Origin: Dysosmobacter sp. Marseille-Q4140
GTDB taxonomy: Bacteria > Bacillota > Clostridia > Oscillospirales > Oscillospiraceae
Assembly: GCA_018228705.1 (NCBI GenBank)
Contig: CP073694.1
Coordinates: 2,666,001-2,730,000 of the forward strand
DNA: 64,000 nt
Reading direction: 5' to 3'
The stretch's first letter is position 1. Each line of letters opens with the position of its first letter. Below, one piece after another: positions 1-7,690 of this stretch. A program made the position numbers and the translations under genes. A model generated the notes under the pieces. It ran no database searches, was not told the DNA's origin, and saw only the letters and a program-made list of their open reading frames with translations.

Positions 1-567
1 TTGCAGGCGGAAAACGACCTGCCCATGGTGGGCGTGGTGGAGCCCACCTGTCAGCGGGCGGTGCTGGTGACGAAAAACAAGCGGGTGGGGATGATCGCCA
101 CGGCGGCCTCCGTCCGCTCCGGGGCCTACGAGGCGGCGCTGCGCCGTCTGGACCCGGAGATCCAGGTGTTCTGCCGGGCCTGCCCGCTGCTGGTGCCCCT
201 GGTGGAAAACGGCCGCATCCGCCCCGGCGACGTGGTCATCGAGACGGTGGCGGCGGAGTATCTGGAGCCCCTGCGCCAAGCCGGAGTGGACACGGTGATC
301 CTGGGCTGCACCCATTATCCGCTACTGCTGGAGGTCATCGCCCAGATCATGGGCCCCGGGGTGGAGCTGGTTTCCGCCGGTGAGGAGTCCGCCTTCCAGC
401 TCAAGCGGATGCTGAAAGAGCGGGGCCTCCGGGCACCGGAGGACCGCCAGGGCCAGACGGAGTTTTACGTCAGCGACCGGGTGGAGGACTTTGAACAGAC
501 GGCTACGCTGTTCCTGCGCCAGGACCTGCGCCACGCCGCACGGAGGATCGACATTGACCAGTACTGA
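1..567 (+). CDS. murI: Glutamate racemase, C-terminal part (5' end outside window)
   Basis: Glutamate racemase converts L-glutamate to D-glutamate for peptidoglycan precursors in the cytoplasm. The visible 188 codons cover roughly the C-terminal two thirds of a protein that is usually 260-280 residues. The second catalytic cysteine lies in the motif GCTHYP at about residue 103 of this fragment. The frame is open at the window edge, so the leading TTG codon is probably internal and the true start is upstream. The stop overlaps the beginning of the DUF1934 gene, so the two are likely cotranscribed. Confidence 0.93.
   Translation: MQAENDLPMVGVVEPTCQRAVLVTKNKRVGMIATAASVRSGAYEAALRRLDPEIQVFCRACPLLVPLVENGRIRPGDVVIETVAAEYLEPLRQAGVDTVILGCTHYPLLLEVIAQIMGPGVELVSAGEESAFQLKRMLKERGLRAPEDRQGQTEFYVSDRVEDFEQTATLFLRQDLRHAARRIDIDQY
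542..546 (+). promoter_or_regulatory. Ribosome binding site deciding a TTG start
   Basis: GGAGG at 542-546 lies seven bases before TTG 554, inside the end of murI. It supports TTG 554 over the ATG at 491, which is deep inside murI and has no such site. Confidence 0.6.
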
Positions 568-994
568 GAACCGTTCGCTGCCTGTCCTGCTGTCCATCCG
601 GGGCGAGCAGTATTTCGACGGCGTGGACCCCGACGCCACGGAGCTGATGACCGAGGGGACCATGGAGCTGTCGGAGGAGGGGCTGACCCTCCGCTATCAG
701 GAGAGCGCCCTGACCGGCATGGAGGGCACCGTCACCACCTTTGAATTGCGTGGCCCCCGGGTGACGCTGACCCGCAGCGGGGCGGTGAACTCCCAGATGA
801 TCTTCGAGGAGGGGCGCCAGCACACGTCGCTGTACGAGACGCCCTTCGGAGAGCTGTCGGTGGACATCCAGACCAGCCGCCTGCGCCACAACCTGACGGA
901 GCGGGGCGGCGTCATGGAGATCCGGTACTCCATCGCCGTGGAGCACACCGTCACAGGTCGGAACTGCTTCAAGATCCGGGTAAAGCGGAAGTAA
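554..994 (+). CDS. DUF1934 (YwiB-like) beta-barrel protein
   Basis: A 146-residue protein resembling the DUF1934 / YwiB family, a small calycin-like beta-barrel often found next to argS in Firmicutes; its biochemical role is unknown. Residues such as SIRGEQYFDG near the start and the closing HTVTGRNCFKIRVKRK fit the family. I chose TTG 554 because of the GGAGG seven bases upstream; it overlaps the murI stop by 14 bases, suggesting coupling. The last 18 codons are repeated almost exactly about 186 bases downstream (see repeat entry). argS follows on the same strand. Confidence 0.75.
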   Translation: MTSTENRSLPVLLSIRGEQYFDGVDPDATELMTEGTMELSEEGLTLRYQESALTGMEGTVTTFELRGPRVTLTRSGAVNSQMIFEEGRQHTSLYETPFGELSVDIQTSRLRHNLTERGGVMEIRYSIAVEHTVTGRNCFKIRVKRK

Positions 995-1179
995 GAGAGA
1001 GGCGCCGGCGGCTCGCGCGGCAGCGCGTCCAAGCATTTCGGCGCAGCCGGAATCTTGCCGGAAGGCGAATTTACTTCGCCTGAGGATTTCAATCAAAAGG
1101 GCTCCCGCGGGGCCTGCCCCGTGGGAAGCACACCGTCACAGGCCGGAACTGCTTCAAGATCCGGGCAAAGCGGAAGTGA
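942..1179 (+). repeat. Direct repeat: 3' end of the DUF1934 gene duplicated downstream
   Basis: About 54 bases at 942-994 (end of the DUF1934 gene including its stop) recur at 1127-1179. I count three differences, all transitions: one silent, one Val to Ala, and one changing TAA to TGA. The second copy still reads HTVTGRNCFKIRAKRK followed by a stop, but it has no start of its own. Between the copies are small hairpins such as GGCGAA/TTCGCC near 1061-1080. The rest of 995-1283 holds no recognisable gene. Confidence 0.8.
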
Positions 1180-1283
1180 GAAGCAGCGGGCAGAATAGAG
1201 AATGCGCCGCGGAGGATCCCTTCGGGGCGATCAACGAAAGAATGACGGCGGCATGGCCGCCGCGTAAGGAGAGGAACAAACTC

Positions 1284-3029
1284 ATGATCAACATGATCCA
1301 GAACGCAAAAGACCAGGCCGCGGCCCTGGCCATGGCCGCCTACCGCGCCGCCGCGGCCGACGGGACCCTGCCCCAGGCGGCGGTCCCCGCCGCCCCGGTG
1401 GAGATCCCCAAGGACACCGCCAACGGCGACTTCACCACCACCTTTGCCATGGCCGCCGCCCGGGCCCTGCGCCAGCCCCCCCGGGCCATCGCCCAGGCCC
1501 TGCTGGACCACATGGACCTCAGCGGCAGCTACTTCACCTCCGCCGAGATCGCCGGCCCCGGCTTTCTGAACTTCCGCCTGGGCAGCGACTGGTACGGCGG
1601 CGTCCTGTCCGCCGTGGAGGCCGAGGGCGACAGCTACGGCACCAACGACGGCCTCAAGGGGAAGAAGTATATGGTGGAGTTCGTCTCCGCCAACCCCACC
1701 GGCCCCATGCACATGGGCAACGCCCGGGGCGGCGTTCTGGGTGACACCCTGGCAAGCGTCCTCTCCGCCTGCGGCGCCGACGTGACGCGGGAGTTCTACG
1801 TCAACGACGCCGGCCACCAGATCGACAAGTTCGCCCACTCCATCGAGGCCCGCTACCTCCAGATCATCCAGGGTGAGGACGCGGTCCCCTTCCCGGAGGA
1901 CGGCTACCAGGGCGTGGACATCCGGGAGCTGGCCCAGGCCTACTATGACCAGCACGGCGAGGAACTGCTGAACGTCCCGGCGGAAGAGCGCCAGGAAAAG
2001 CTGGCCCAGTTCGGCCTGAGCGTGAACCTGCCCCGGATGAAGACCGATCTGGAGCGCTACAAGATCCACTACGACAACTGGTTCTACGAGTCCACCCTCC
2101 ATGAGAGCGGGTATGTTGCCGAGACTGTGGACCTGCTTACGGAAAAGGGCTGGACCTATGAAAAGGACGGGGCCCTCTGGCTCAAGACCGCCGACATCCT
2201 CCGGGAGCACTACCGCAGGGCCGGGAAGAAGGAGGCGGACATCGAGAAGCTGGACCTGAAGGACGACGTGCTGCGCCGGGCCAACGGCTTCTACACCTAC
2301 TTCGCCGCCGACATCGCCTACCACCGCAACAAGTTCGCCGTCCGGGGCTTCGACAAGGTCATCAACGTCTGGGGCGCCGACCACCACGGCCACGTGGCCC
2401 GGCTGAAGGGGGCGCTGGACGCCCTGGACCTGAACGGGTCCGAGCGGCTGGACATCGTCCTCATGCAGCTGGTCAAGCTCCTGCGGGACGGCGAGGTGGT
2501 CCGCATGTCCAAGCGGACCGGCAAGGCCATCTCCCTCCACGACCTGCTGGACGAGGTCAGCGTGGACGCCGCCCGGTGGTACTTCAACGCCAAGCCCGAC
2601 ACCCAGATGGAATTCGACCTGGGCCTTGCCGTCCGGGAGGACAGCGAGAACCCCATCTACTACGTGGAGTACGCCCACGCCCGGATCTGCTCGCTGCTGC
2701 GGACGCTGAAGGAGGAGGGGGCCTCCGTCCCCGCCCAGGCGGACGTGGACCTCTCCCTGCTCTCCGGCGAGACGGAGCAGGCCCTCATCAAGCAGATCGC
2801 CCAGTTCTGCGAGGAGGTGAAGCTGGCGGCCCGGGACTACGACCCCAGCCACATCAACCGCTACCTCCAGGAGCTGGCCGGCTGCTTCCACCGCTTCTAC
2901 ACCGCCTGCCGCATCAAGGGAGAGGCCCCGGCGGTCATGGCGGCCCGCCTGAAGCTGGCGGACGAGACCCGGATCGTGCTGAAAAACGGCCTGCGGCTCA
3001 TCGGCGTGGACGCGCCGGAGAAGATGTGA
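1284..3029 (+). CDS. argS: Arginyl-tRNA synthetase
   Basis: Class I synthetase charging tRNA-Arg with arginine, 581 residues, normal length for the family. The N-terminal Arg-tRNA-synthetase domain is followed by the catalytic core with a HIGH-type motif written HMGN at about residues 142-145 inside ANPTGPMHMGN, a KMSKS-type element MSKRT near residue 407, and a C-terminal DALR anticodon-binding region ending VDAPEKM. ATG 1284 is chosen because it follows an AGGAGAGG ribosome site; the longer open frame upstream runs through the duplicated DUF1934 tail and is unlikely to be translated. Confidence 0.97.
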   Translation: MINMIQNAKDQAAALAMAAYRAAAADGTLPQAAVPAAPVEIPKDTANGDFTTTFAMAAARALRQPPRAIAQALLDHMDLSGSYFTSAEIAGPGFLNFRLGSDWYGGVLSAVEAEGDSYGTNDGLKGKKYMVEFVSANPTGPMHMGNARGGVLGDTLASVLSACGADVTREFYVNDAGHQIDKFAHSIEARYLQIIQGEDAVPFPEDGYQGVDIRELAQAYYDQHGEELLNVPAEERQEKLAQFGLSVNLPRMKTDLERYKIHYDNWFYESTLHESGYVAETVDLLTEKGWTYEKDGALWLKTADILREHYRRAGKKEADIEKLDLKDDVLRRANGFYTYFAADIAYHRNKFAVRGFDKVINVWGADHHGHVARLKGALDALDLNGSERLDIVLMQLVKLLRDGEVVRMSKRTGKAISLHDLLDEVSVDAARWYFNAKPDTQMEFDLGLAVREDSENPIYYVEYAHARICSLLRTLKEEGASVPAQADVDLSLLSGETEQALIKQIAQFCEEVKLAARDYDPSHINRYLQELAGCFHRFYTACRIKGEAPAVMAARLKLADETRIVLKNGLRLIGVDAPEKM

Positions 3030-3061
3030 CGGCCTTTCGGACCTGACAGGAGGACGAGCCC

Positions 3062-3331
3062 ATGGAATTTCAGAAAGAGACCGGCCGCATCTACGCGGAA
3101 CGGGACGGACAGCTGATCGCCGAGATCACCTTCCCGGAGGAGGACGGCGTGGCGGTCATCGACCACACCTTTGTGGACGGCTCCCTGCGGGGCCAGGGGG
3201 TGGCGGGCCAGCTGGTCCGCGCCGCCGCGGACCAGATCCGGGACCAGGGCAAAAAAGCCCGGGCGGTGTGCACCTATGCCCGGGCCTGGTTTGACCGCCA
3301 TCCGGAGCAGGCGGACCTGCTGGAGGGCTGA
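3062..3331 (+). CDS. Small GNAT-type N-acetyltransferase (YjdJ/CG14615-like)
   Basis: An 89-residue protein matching the compact acetyltransferase family often called YjdJ or GCN5-related N-acetyltransferase-like. The central GSLRGQGVAGQLV at about residues 40-52 is the acetyl-CoA pyrophosphate-binding loop, and the C-terminal CTYARAWFDRHP is typical of the family. The substrate is unknown. It sits 32 bases after argS with an AGGAGG ribosome site and is probably cotranscribed with it; a strong terminator follows. Confidence 0.85.
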   Translation: MEFQKETGRIYAERDGQLIAEITFPEEDGVAVIDHTFVDGSLRGQGVAGQLVRAAADQIRDQGKKARAVCTYARAWFDRHPEQADLLEG

Positions 3332-3356
3332 GGCCCCAGGCGCGGAAAGACCCGAT

Positions 3357-3391
3357 CAAAACGGCGGAGACGTCCGATCTCCGCCGTTTTT
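3357..3391 (+). terminator. Rho-independent terminator
   Basis: Stem AAACGGCGGAGA / TCTCCGCCGTTT with a short loop and a run of T, just after the small acetyltransferase and before azlC. Confidence 0.9.
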
Positions 3392-3417
3392 CCTTAGAGA
3401 GACAGGAGGAAGATCAT

Positions 3418-4134
3418 ATGGAACAGAGAGCTTCTGCCCGCCGGGCGGCGCTGCGGGCGGCCTTTCCAGCCACGGTGCCGGTGCTGACGGGGTTTTTGTG
3501 CCTGGGGATCGCCTACGGCGTGCTGATGGAGACCAAGGGATACGGGCCCCTGTGGTCGGTGCTCATGAGCGCCATCGCCTTCGGCGGCAGCATGCAGTTT
3601 GTGGCCATCACGCTGCTGACCGCTGTTTTTGATCCCCTCCAGGCCTTTTTGCTCTCGGTCATGGTCAACGCCCGGCACATCTTCTACGGGCTGAGTTTGC
3701 TGGACAAGTATCGGGGGTTGGGGAAGGTGCGGCCCTTCCTCATCTATGTGCTCTGCGACGAGACCTTCTCCCTGGTGTCCACCCTGGAGCCGCCGGAGGG
3801 AGTGGAGCGGAAGGACTTCTACTTCTGGATCTCCCTGCTGGACTACGCCTACTGGATCGCCGGCACCGCCCTGGGAGGACTGGTGGGGAACCTCATCACC
3901 TTCGACACCACAGGCCTGGACTTTGCCCTGACGGCGCTGTTCGTGGTGCTGTTCCTGGAGCAGTGGAAAAAGCGGGCCAACCGGCCCGCAGGGCTGCTGG
4001 GCATGGCCTGCGCCGCGGCCGCGTTGGCGGTGTTCGGGGCGGACAACCTGGTGATCCCCGCCATGGCATTGATCCTGGTGTTGCTGCTGGTATTGCGGTC
4101 CAGGCTGGACCGCGGAGAGGAGGCGGCGTCATGA
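3418..4134 (+). CDS. azlC: AzlC family branched-chain amino acid exporter, large subunit
   Basis: A 238-residue inner-membrane protein with about six hydrophobic segments, matching AzlC, the large subunit of the AzlCD exporter of branched-chain amino acids and analogues. Family features include the opening GFLCLGIAYGVLM, SMQFVAITLL at about residues 60-70, and NARHIFYGLSLL near residue 84. ATG 3418 follows AGGAGGAAG. Its stop overlaps the azlD start in an ATGA arrangement, so the two subunits are translationally coupled. Confidence 0.93.
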   Translation: MEQRASARRAALRAAFPATVPVLTGFLCLGIAYGVLMETKGYGPLWSVLMSAIAFGGSMQFVAITLLTAVFDPLQAFLLSVMVNARHIFYGLSLLDKYRGLGKVRPFLIYVLCDETFSLVSTLEPPEGVERKDFYFWISLLDYAYWIAGTALGGLVGNLITFDTTGLDFALTALFVVLFLEQWKKRANRPAGLLGMACAAAALAVFGADNLVIPAMALILVLLLVLRSRLDRGEEAAS

Positions 4135-4466
4135 CGCTGACACCCATACAGACCCTTGGCATCATCCTGGCGGTGGCCGCCGGAACCCAGCTGACGCGGT
4201 GGCTGCCCTTCTGGCTGTTCCCGGAGAAGCGGGACCCGCCGCCGGTGGTGGCCTACCTGGGCCGGGTGCTGCCGCCGGCCATGATGGGACTGCTGGTGGT
4301 CTACTGCCTCAAGGGCGTCAGTTGGACCGCCGCGCCCCACGGCGCGCCGGAGCTGATCGCCGTGGCCGTCACCGCCGCCCTCCACTGGTGGCGAGGCAAT
4401 GTGCTGGTGTCCATTGCCGGCGGTACGGCGGTGTACATGCTGCTGGTGCAGCTGGTATTTGCGTAG
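4131..4466 (+). CDS. azlD: AzlD family branched-chain amino acid exporter, small subunit
   Basis: A 111-residue protein with about four membrane segments, matching AzlD, the partner of AzlC in branched-chain amino acid export. The N-terminal region contains the family pattern TQLTRWLPFWLFP at about residues 19-31, and the middle GRVLPPAMMGLLVVYCLK is also characteristic. ATG 4131 overlaps the azlC stop by four bases. A terminator follows, so this is a two-gene operon downstream of the argS group. Confidence 0.92.
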   Translation: MTLTPIQTLGIILAVAAGTQLTRWLPFWLFPEKRDPPPVVAYLGRVLPPAMMGLLVVYCLKGVSWTAAPHGAPELIAVAVTAALHWWRGNVLVSIAGGTAVYMLLVQLVFA

Positions 4467-4507
4467 AGCGCACAGATGCATAAACCTTCCAGAGGTTGCA
4501 TAAACTG

Positions 4508-4538
4508 GGACCGCGGCTTGTGCCGCGGTCCTTTTTTT
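4508..4538 (+). terminator. Rho-independent terminator after azlCD
   Basis: GACCGCGG / CCGCGGTC stem with a five-base loop followed by seven T residues. Confidence 0.9.
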
Positions 4539-4559
4539 GGAATCGATAGGAGGGGCGCC

Positions 4560-5093
4560 ATGCGCAGACAACTGGTTTGGTGGGAACTGGCGGGCTTTTT
4601 GTTTACCGCGGCGGCGGGATCGCTGCTGCATTTTGTCTACGACTGGAGCGGCGGCAGCGCTCTGGCGGCGGCCTTCTCCGCCGTCAACGAATCCACCTGG
4701 GAGCACATGAAGCTGCTGTTTTTCCCCATGTTCCTGTTCTCCGTGGTCCAGGTGATCGCCCTGGGGCGGCAGTATCCCAATTTCCTGGCGGTCCGGGCCG
4801 TCAGCACCGCGGTGGGCCTGGCGCTGATCCCGGTGCTGTTCTATACCTATACCGGCGTGCTGGGCCGGGATGTGGCGTGGGTGGACGTGACCATCTTTAT
4901 CCTGTCGGCCCTGGCGGCCTTCGGGCTGGATTTCCGGCTGCTGCGGCGGGGACGGTGGAACAGCGGCTGGCAGCAGGTGGCGGGGCTGCTGGTGCTTTGG
5001 GGCCTGGCCTTTTTGTTCGTGTACTTCACCTTCCGCCCGCCGATGCTGGGCCTGTGGCAGGACCCGGTCACCGGCGGCTACGGCATCCCCTGA
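4560..5093 (+). CDS. DUF6512 family membrane protein
   Basis: A 177-residue integral membrane protein with about five hydrophobic segments. The stretch SAVNESTWEHMKLLFFP at about residues 40-56 is what I recognise from the DUF6512 family, whose function is not known. ATG 4560 follows AGGAGGGG. It lies between two terminators and therefore appears to be a single-gene unit; no promoter is obvious apart from the short interval after the azlCD terminator. Confidence 0.7.
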   Translation: MRRQLVWWELAGFLFTAAAGSLLHFVYDWSGGSALAAAFSAVNESTWEHMKLLFFPMFLFSVVQVIALGRQYPNFLAVRAVSTAVGLALIPVLFYTYTGVLGRDVAWVDVTIFILSALAAFGLDFRLLRRGRWNSGWQQVAGLLVLWGLAFLFVYFTFRPPMLGLWQDPVTGGYGIP

Positions 5094-5108
5094 CAATCAA
5101 ACAGCGGC

Positions 5109-5142
5109 CAGAGGCGGGGACCGGTCCGGTCCCCGCCTCTGC
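5109..5142 (+). terminator. Strong hairpin after the DUF6512 gene
   Basis: AGAGGCGGGGACC / GGTCCCCGCCTCT stem with a five-base loop. No long T run follows, but stem strength and position fit a terminator. Confidence 0.7.
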
Positions 5143-5161
5143 CGTTCATAGGGATTTTACG

Positions 5162-5190
5162 TTGACCGTTTTCTGTTCAGGGGGTATAAT
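5162..5190 (+). promoter_or_regulatory. Sigma-A promoter for xpaC-telA
   Basis: TTGACC (5162-5167), 17-base spacer, TATAAT (5185-5190), 46 bases before the xpaC start. Confidence 0.85.
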
Positions 5191-5235
5191 AGCCTCATTC
5201 TTTATTCTTAACATTTGACAGGAGGAGGTCCTGCT

Positions 5236-5940
5236 ATGGAGACCAGACGGAGGTCTGTGGCGCCCTTTTACGCCGTGGCGGCGCTGTGGCTGGCCTGGGG
5301 CGTGCTGGCGCCGCTGTACGAGCCGCTGCACTATGTCCTGGCGGCAGCGGCGTCGGCGGCGGTATTCGTGATCGTCAGCGCCCTGTGCCGCGCCGGCGCC
5401 GTGGGACAGCAGGCGGAGCGGAAGGCGGAGCCGAAAAAAGAGGCAGAGCCCTCCACCGGCAACGCGGAGCTGGACAAGATGCTCAAAGACGGATCGCTGG
5501 CTATCGCGGAGATGAAGCGTCTGGACGACAACATCGCCGACCCCGGCATCTCCGCCGACATCGTCCGGCTGGAGCAGGTGTCCCAGAAGATCTTCGACGA
5601 GGTGAAGCGGGATCCGAAGAAGCTGCCCCAGATCCGTAAGTTCATGGACTACTACCTGCCCACCACCCTCAAGCTCCTCAACGCCTACGACCGCATGAGC
5701 GGCGCCGGCGTGTCGGGGGAGAACATCGACACCACGCTTTCAAAGGTGGAGGGCATGATGCGGACCATCGTGGCCGCCTTTGAAAAGCAGCTGGACAGCC
5801 TGTACGGCGCCGAGGCCCTGGACATCTCCACGGACATCACCGTCCTGGAGAACATGATGGCCCGGGAGGGCCTGACGGACCAGCCCCTCAAGGCCCAGAG
5901 CAGCCCCGGGGACGACCCGGACATCAAGCTGGAACTGTAA
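5236..5940 (+). CDS. xpaC: XpaC-like 5-bromo-4-chloroindolyl phosphate hydrolysis family protein
   Basis: A 234-residue protein with two N-terminal membrane helices (about residues 8-50) followed by a charged helical cytoplasmic domain. It matches the XpaC family, which is commonly encoded before TelA-type proteins; despite the family name, an enzymatic role is doubtful. The C-terminal part (GNAELDKMLKDGSLAIAEMK onward, roughly residue 75 to the end) is the family core. ATG 5236 has an excellent GGAGGAGG site at 5221-5228. telA follows after 42 bases in the same operon. Confidence 0.85.
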   Translation: METRRRSVAPFYAVAALWLAWGVLAPLYEPLHYVLAAAASAAVFVIVSALCRAGAVGQQAERKAEPKKEAEPSTGNAELDKMLKDGSLAIAEMKRLDDNIADPGISADIVRLEQVSQKIFDEVKRDPKKLPQIRKFMDYYLPTTLKLLNAYDRMSGAGVSGENIDTTLSKVEGMMRTIVAAFEKQLDSLYGAEALDISTDITVLENMMAREGLTDQPLKAQSSPGDDPDIKLEL

Positions 5941-5982
5941 GCACGCAAGATTTGACCGCCAGAAGGAACGGAGGAAATGACC

Positions 5983-7170
5983 ATGACGGAAGATAAGAAC
6001 CTGATCCCGGAGCTGACCTTGGAGCCCACCCAGGCCGCCGCGGCGGAAGAGGTGCCCCAGCTGACATTGGACCCCAGCGCCCCCGCCGCGCCCCAGGCGC
6101 AGGCGGAACCCGAAAAGCCCGCCGCGGAGCCGGTGCAGCTGGACGACCGGCTGCTCAGCGACGCGGAGAAGCAGGCGGTGGAGGAGTTCGCCAAGAAGAT
6201 CGACATCACCGACTCCAACATGATTTTGCAGTACGGCGCCGCCGCCCAGAAGAACGTGGCGGGCTTTTCCGAAAACGCCCTGAACTCCGTCCGTACCAAG
6301 GACCTGGGCGAGGTGGGAAAGTCCCTCAGCGAGCTGGTGGTGGAGCTGAAGGGCTTCGGCGAGGAAGAGGAGAAGAAGGGCCTCTTCGGCCTGTTCAAAA
6401 AGACCGGCAGCAAAATCGAGGCCATGAAGGCCCAGTACGCCAAGGTGGAGTCCAATGTGGACAAGATCGCCCGGGAGCTGGAGCAGCACCAGGTGACGCT
6501 GTTGAAGGACGTGGCCATGCTGGACCAGATGTACGAGCTGAACCTCAAGTACTACAAGGAGCTGACCATGTATATCCTGGCCGGCAAGAAGAAGCTGGAG
6601 CAGGTCCGCGCCCAGGAGCTGCCCGCCCTGAAGGCCAAGGCGGAGCAGACCGGCGCCCAGGAGGACGCCCAGGCCTACAATGACCTTGCCCAGATGTGCG
6701 AGCGGTTTGAAAAGAAGCTCCACGACCTGGAGCTGACGCGGATCATCTCCGTCCAGATGGGTCCCCAGACCAGGCTGATCCAGAACAACGACACGCTGAT
6801 GGTGGAGAAGATCCAGTCCTCCCTGGTGAACACCATTCCCCTGTGGAAGAGCCAGATGGTGCTGGCCCTGGGTCTGGAGCACAGCCGCCAGGCCACGGCC
6901 GCCCAGAGCGCCGTGACGGAGATGACCAACGAACTGCTGAAAAAGAACGCCGACATGCTGAAGATGGGCACCGTGGCCACCGCCAAGGAGGCCGAGCGCA
7001 GCATCGTGGACATCGAGACCCTCCAGCACACCAACCAGCAGCTGATCTCCACCCTGGACGAGGTGCTGAACATCCAGAAGGAGGGTGCCGCCAAGCGCAA
7101 GGCCGCCGAGGCGGAGCTGGGCCGGATCGAGGGCGAGTTGAAGCAGAAGCTGATGGAACTGCGGGGATAA
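5983..7170 (+). CDS. telA: Toxic anion resistance protein, TelA family
   Basis: A 395-residue, mostly helical soluble protein of the TelA/KlaA family, associated with tellurite and, in Listeria, cell-envelope antimicrobial tolerance; the mechanism is not established. An acidic, Pro/Ala-rich N-terminal tail of about 50 residues precedes the family core, where MDQMYELNLKYYKELTMYI-type sequence near residue 180 and the C-terminal IETLQHTNQQLISTLDEVL are characteristic. ATG 5983 is preferred over ATG 5977 because GGAGG at 5970-5974 lies eight bases before it. It forms an operon with xpaC. Confidence 0.9.
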   Translation: MTEDKNLIPELTLEPTQAAAAEEVPQLTLDPSAPAAPQAQAEPEKPAAEPVQLDDRLLSDAEKQAVEEFAKKIDITDSNMILQYGAAAQKNVAGFSENALNSVRTKDLGEVGKSLSELVVELKGFGEEEEKKGLFGLFKKTGSKIEAMKAQYAKVESNVDKIARELEQHQVTLLKDVAMLDQMYELNLKYYKELTMYILAGKKKLEQVRAQELPALKAKAEQTGAQEDAQAYNDLAQMCERFEKKLHDLELTRIISVQMGPQTRLIQNNDTLMVEKIQSSLVNTIPLWKSQMVLALGLEHSRQATAAQSAVTEMTNELLKKNADMLKMGTVATAKEAERSIVDIETLQHTNQQLISTLDEVLNIQKEGAAKRKAAEAELGRIEGELKQKLMELRG

Positions 7171-7690
7171 GGATATCCGGAATGCCCGGTCGGCCCGGCT
7201 TCGGGGATCCCCGCCGGGGCTCGGCGGGTCCGGTGGGGAGAGGCGGATTTCGAGGGGGAGCGGGCTCTCTCCCGACCTTCCCCACTACCGCGTCAGAACA
7301 AGCTGCGCTTTGTTTGGCCCCGCCTGTTCTTCCTCTCCCCGCCAAAGCCTCTTCGCGGTTTTGGCGTGGGTCCCGTTGCCGGTTACCGGTTTGCGCGTCC
7401 CCCGGATGCGCGGGCCGGGGGATGTTCGCCGGGTCGCAGCGTGAAGAAACTATGCCGGTGGCATAGTTTTAGCGGAGACCGCAGCGGCTGTGCCGCGAGG
7501 AGACGCAGTTCGTGCCCCGGCGAAAATGATTGGAAATGCTGCTTTCGCCGGAGGCGAAAGCACCGGGAAAAACCACGGGCTTTTCCCCGGTCCCTTTTCT
7601 GGCTGCGGGGAACCGGTGGCTCTCCCTGGCCCCTTCTACGAGAAGGTCCGCAGTCTTTTTCACTGAATCCATAGAAGAGGATCATTGCCT
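7171..7690. repeat. Hairpin-rich 520-base spacer without a gene
   Basis: No convincing coding region lies here. Instead there is a chain of short palindromes: GTGGGGA...TCCCCAC (about 7213-7289), GCCAAA...TTTGGC (about 7343-7367), ACTATG...CATAGT (7449-7467), TGCTTTCGCC/GGCGAAAGCA (about 7541-7561), and CCGGGAAAA...TTTTCCCCGG (about 7563-7592). Two of them share a central GCCGGNGGC. The region may be degenerate intergenic repeats or a structured RNA; the sequence alone does not decide. Confidence 0.45.

Noticed and set aside
1089..2891. 600-codon open frame on the minus strand opposite argS
   Set aside because: Composition (Val/Gly/Leu/His-rich) is that of the complement of a GC-rich gene, and argS is certain on the other strand.
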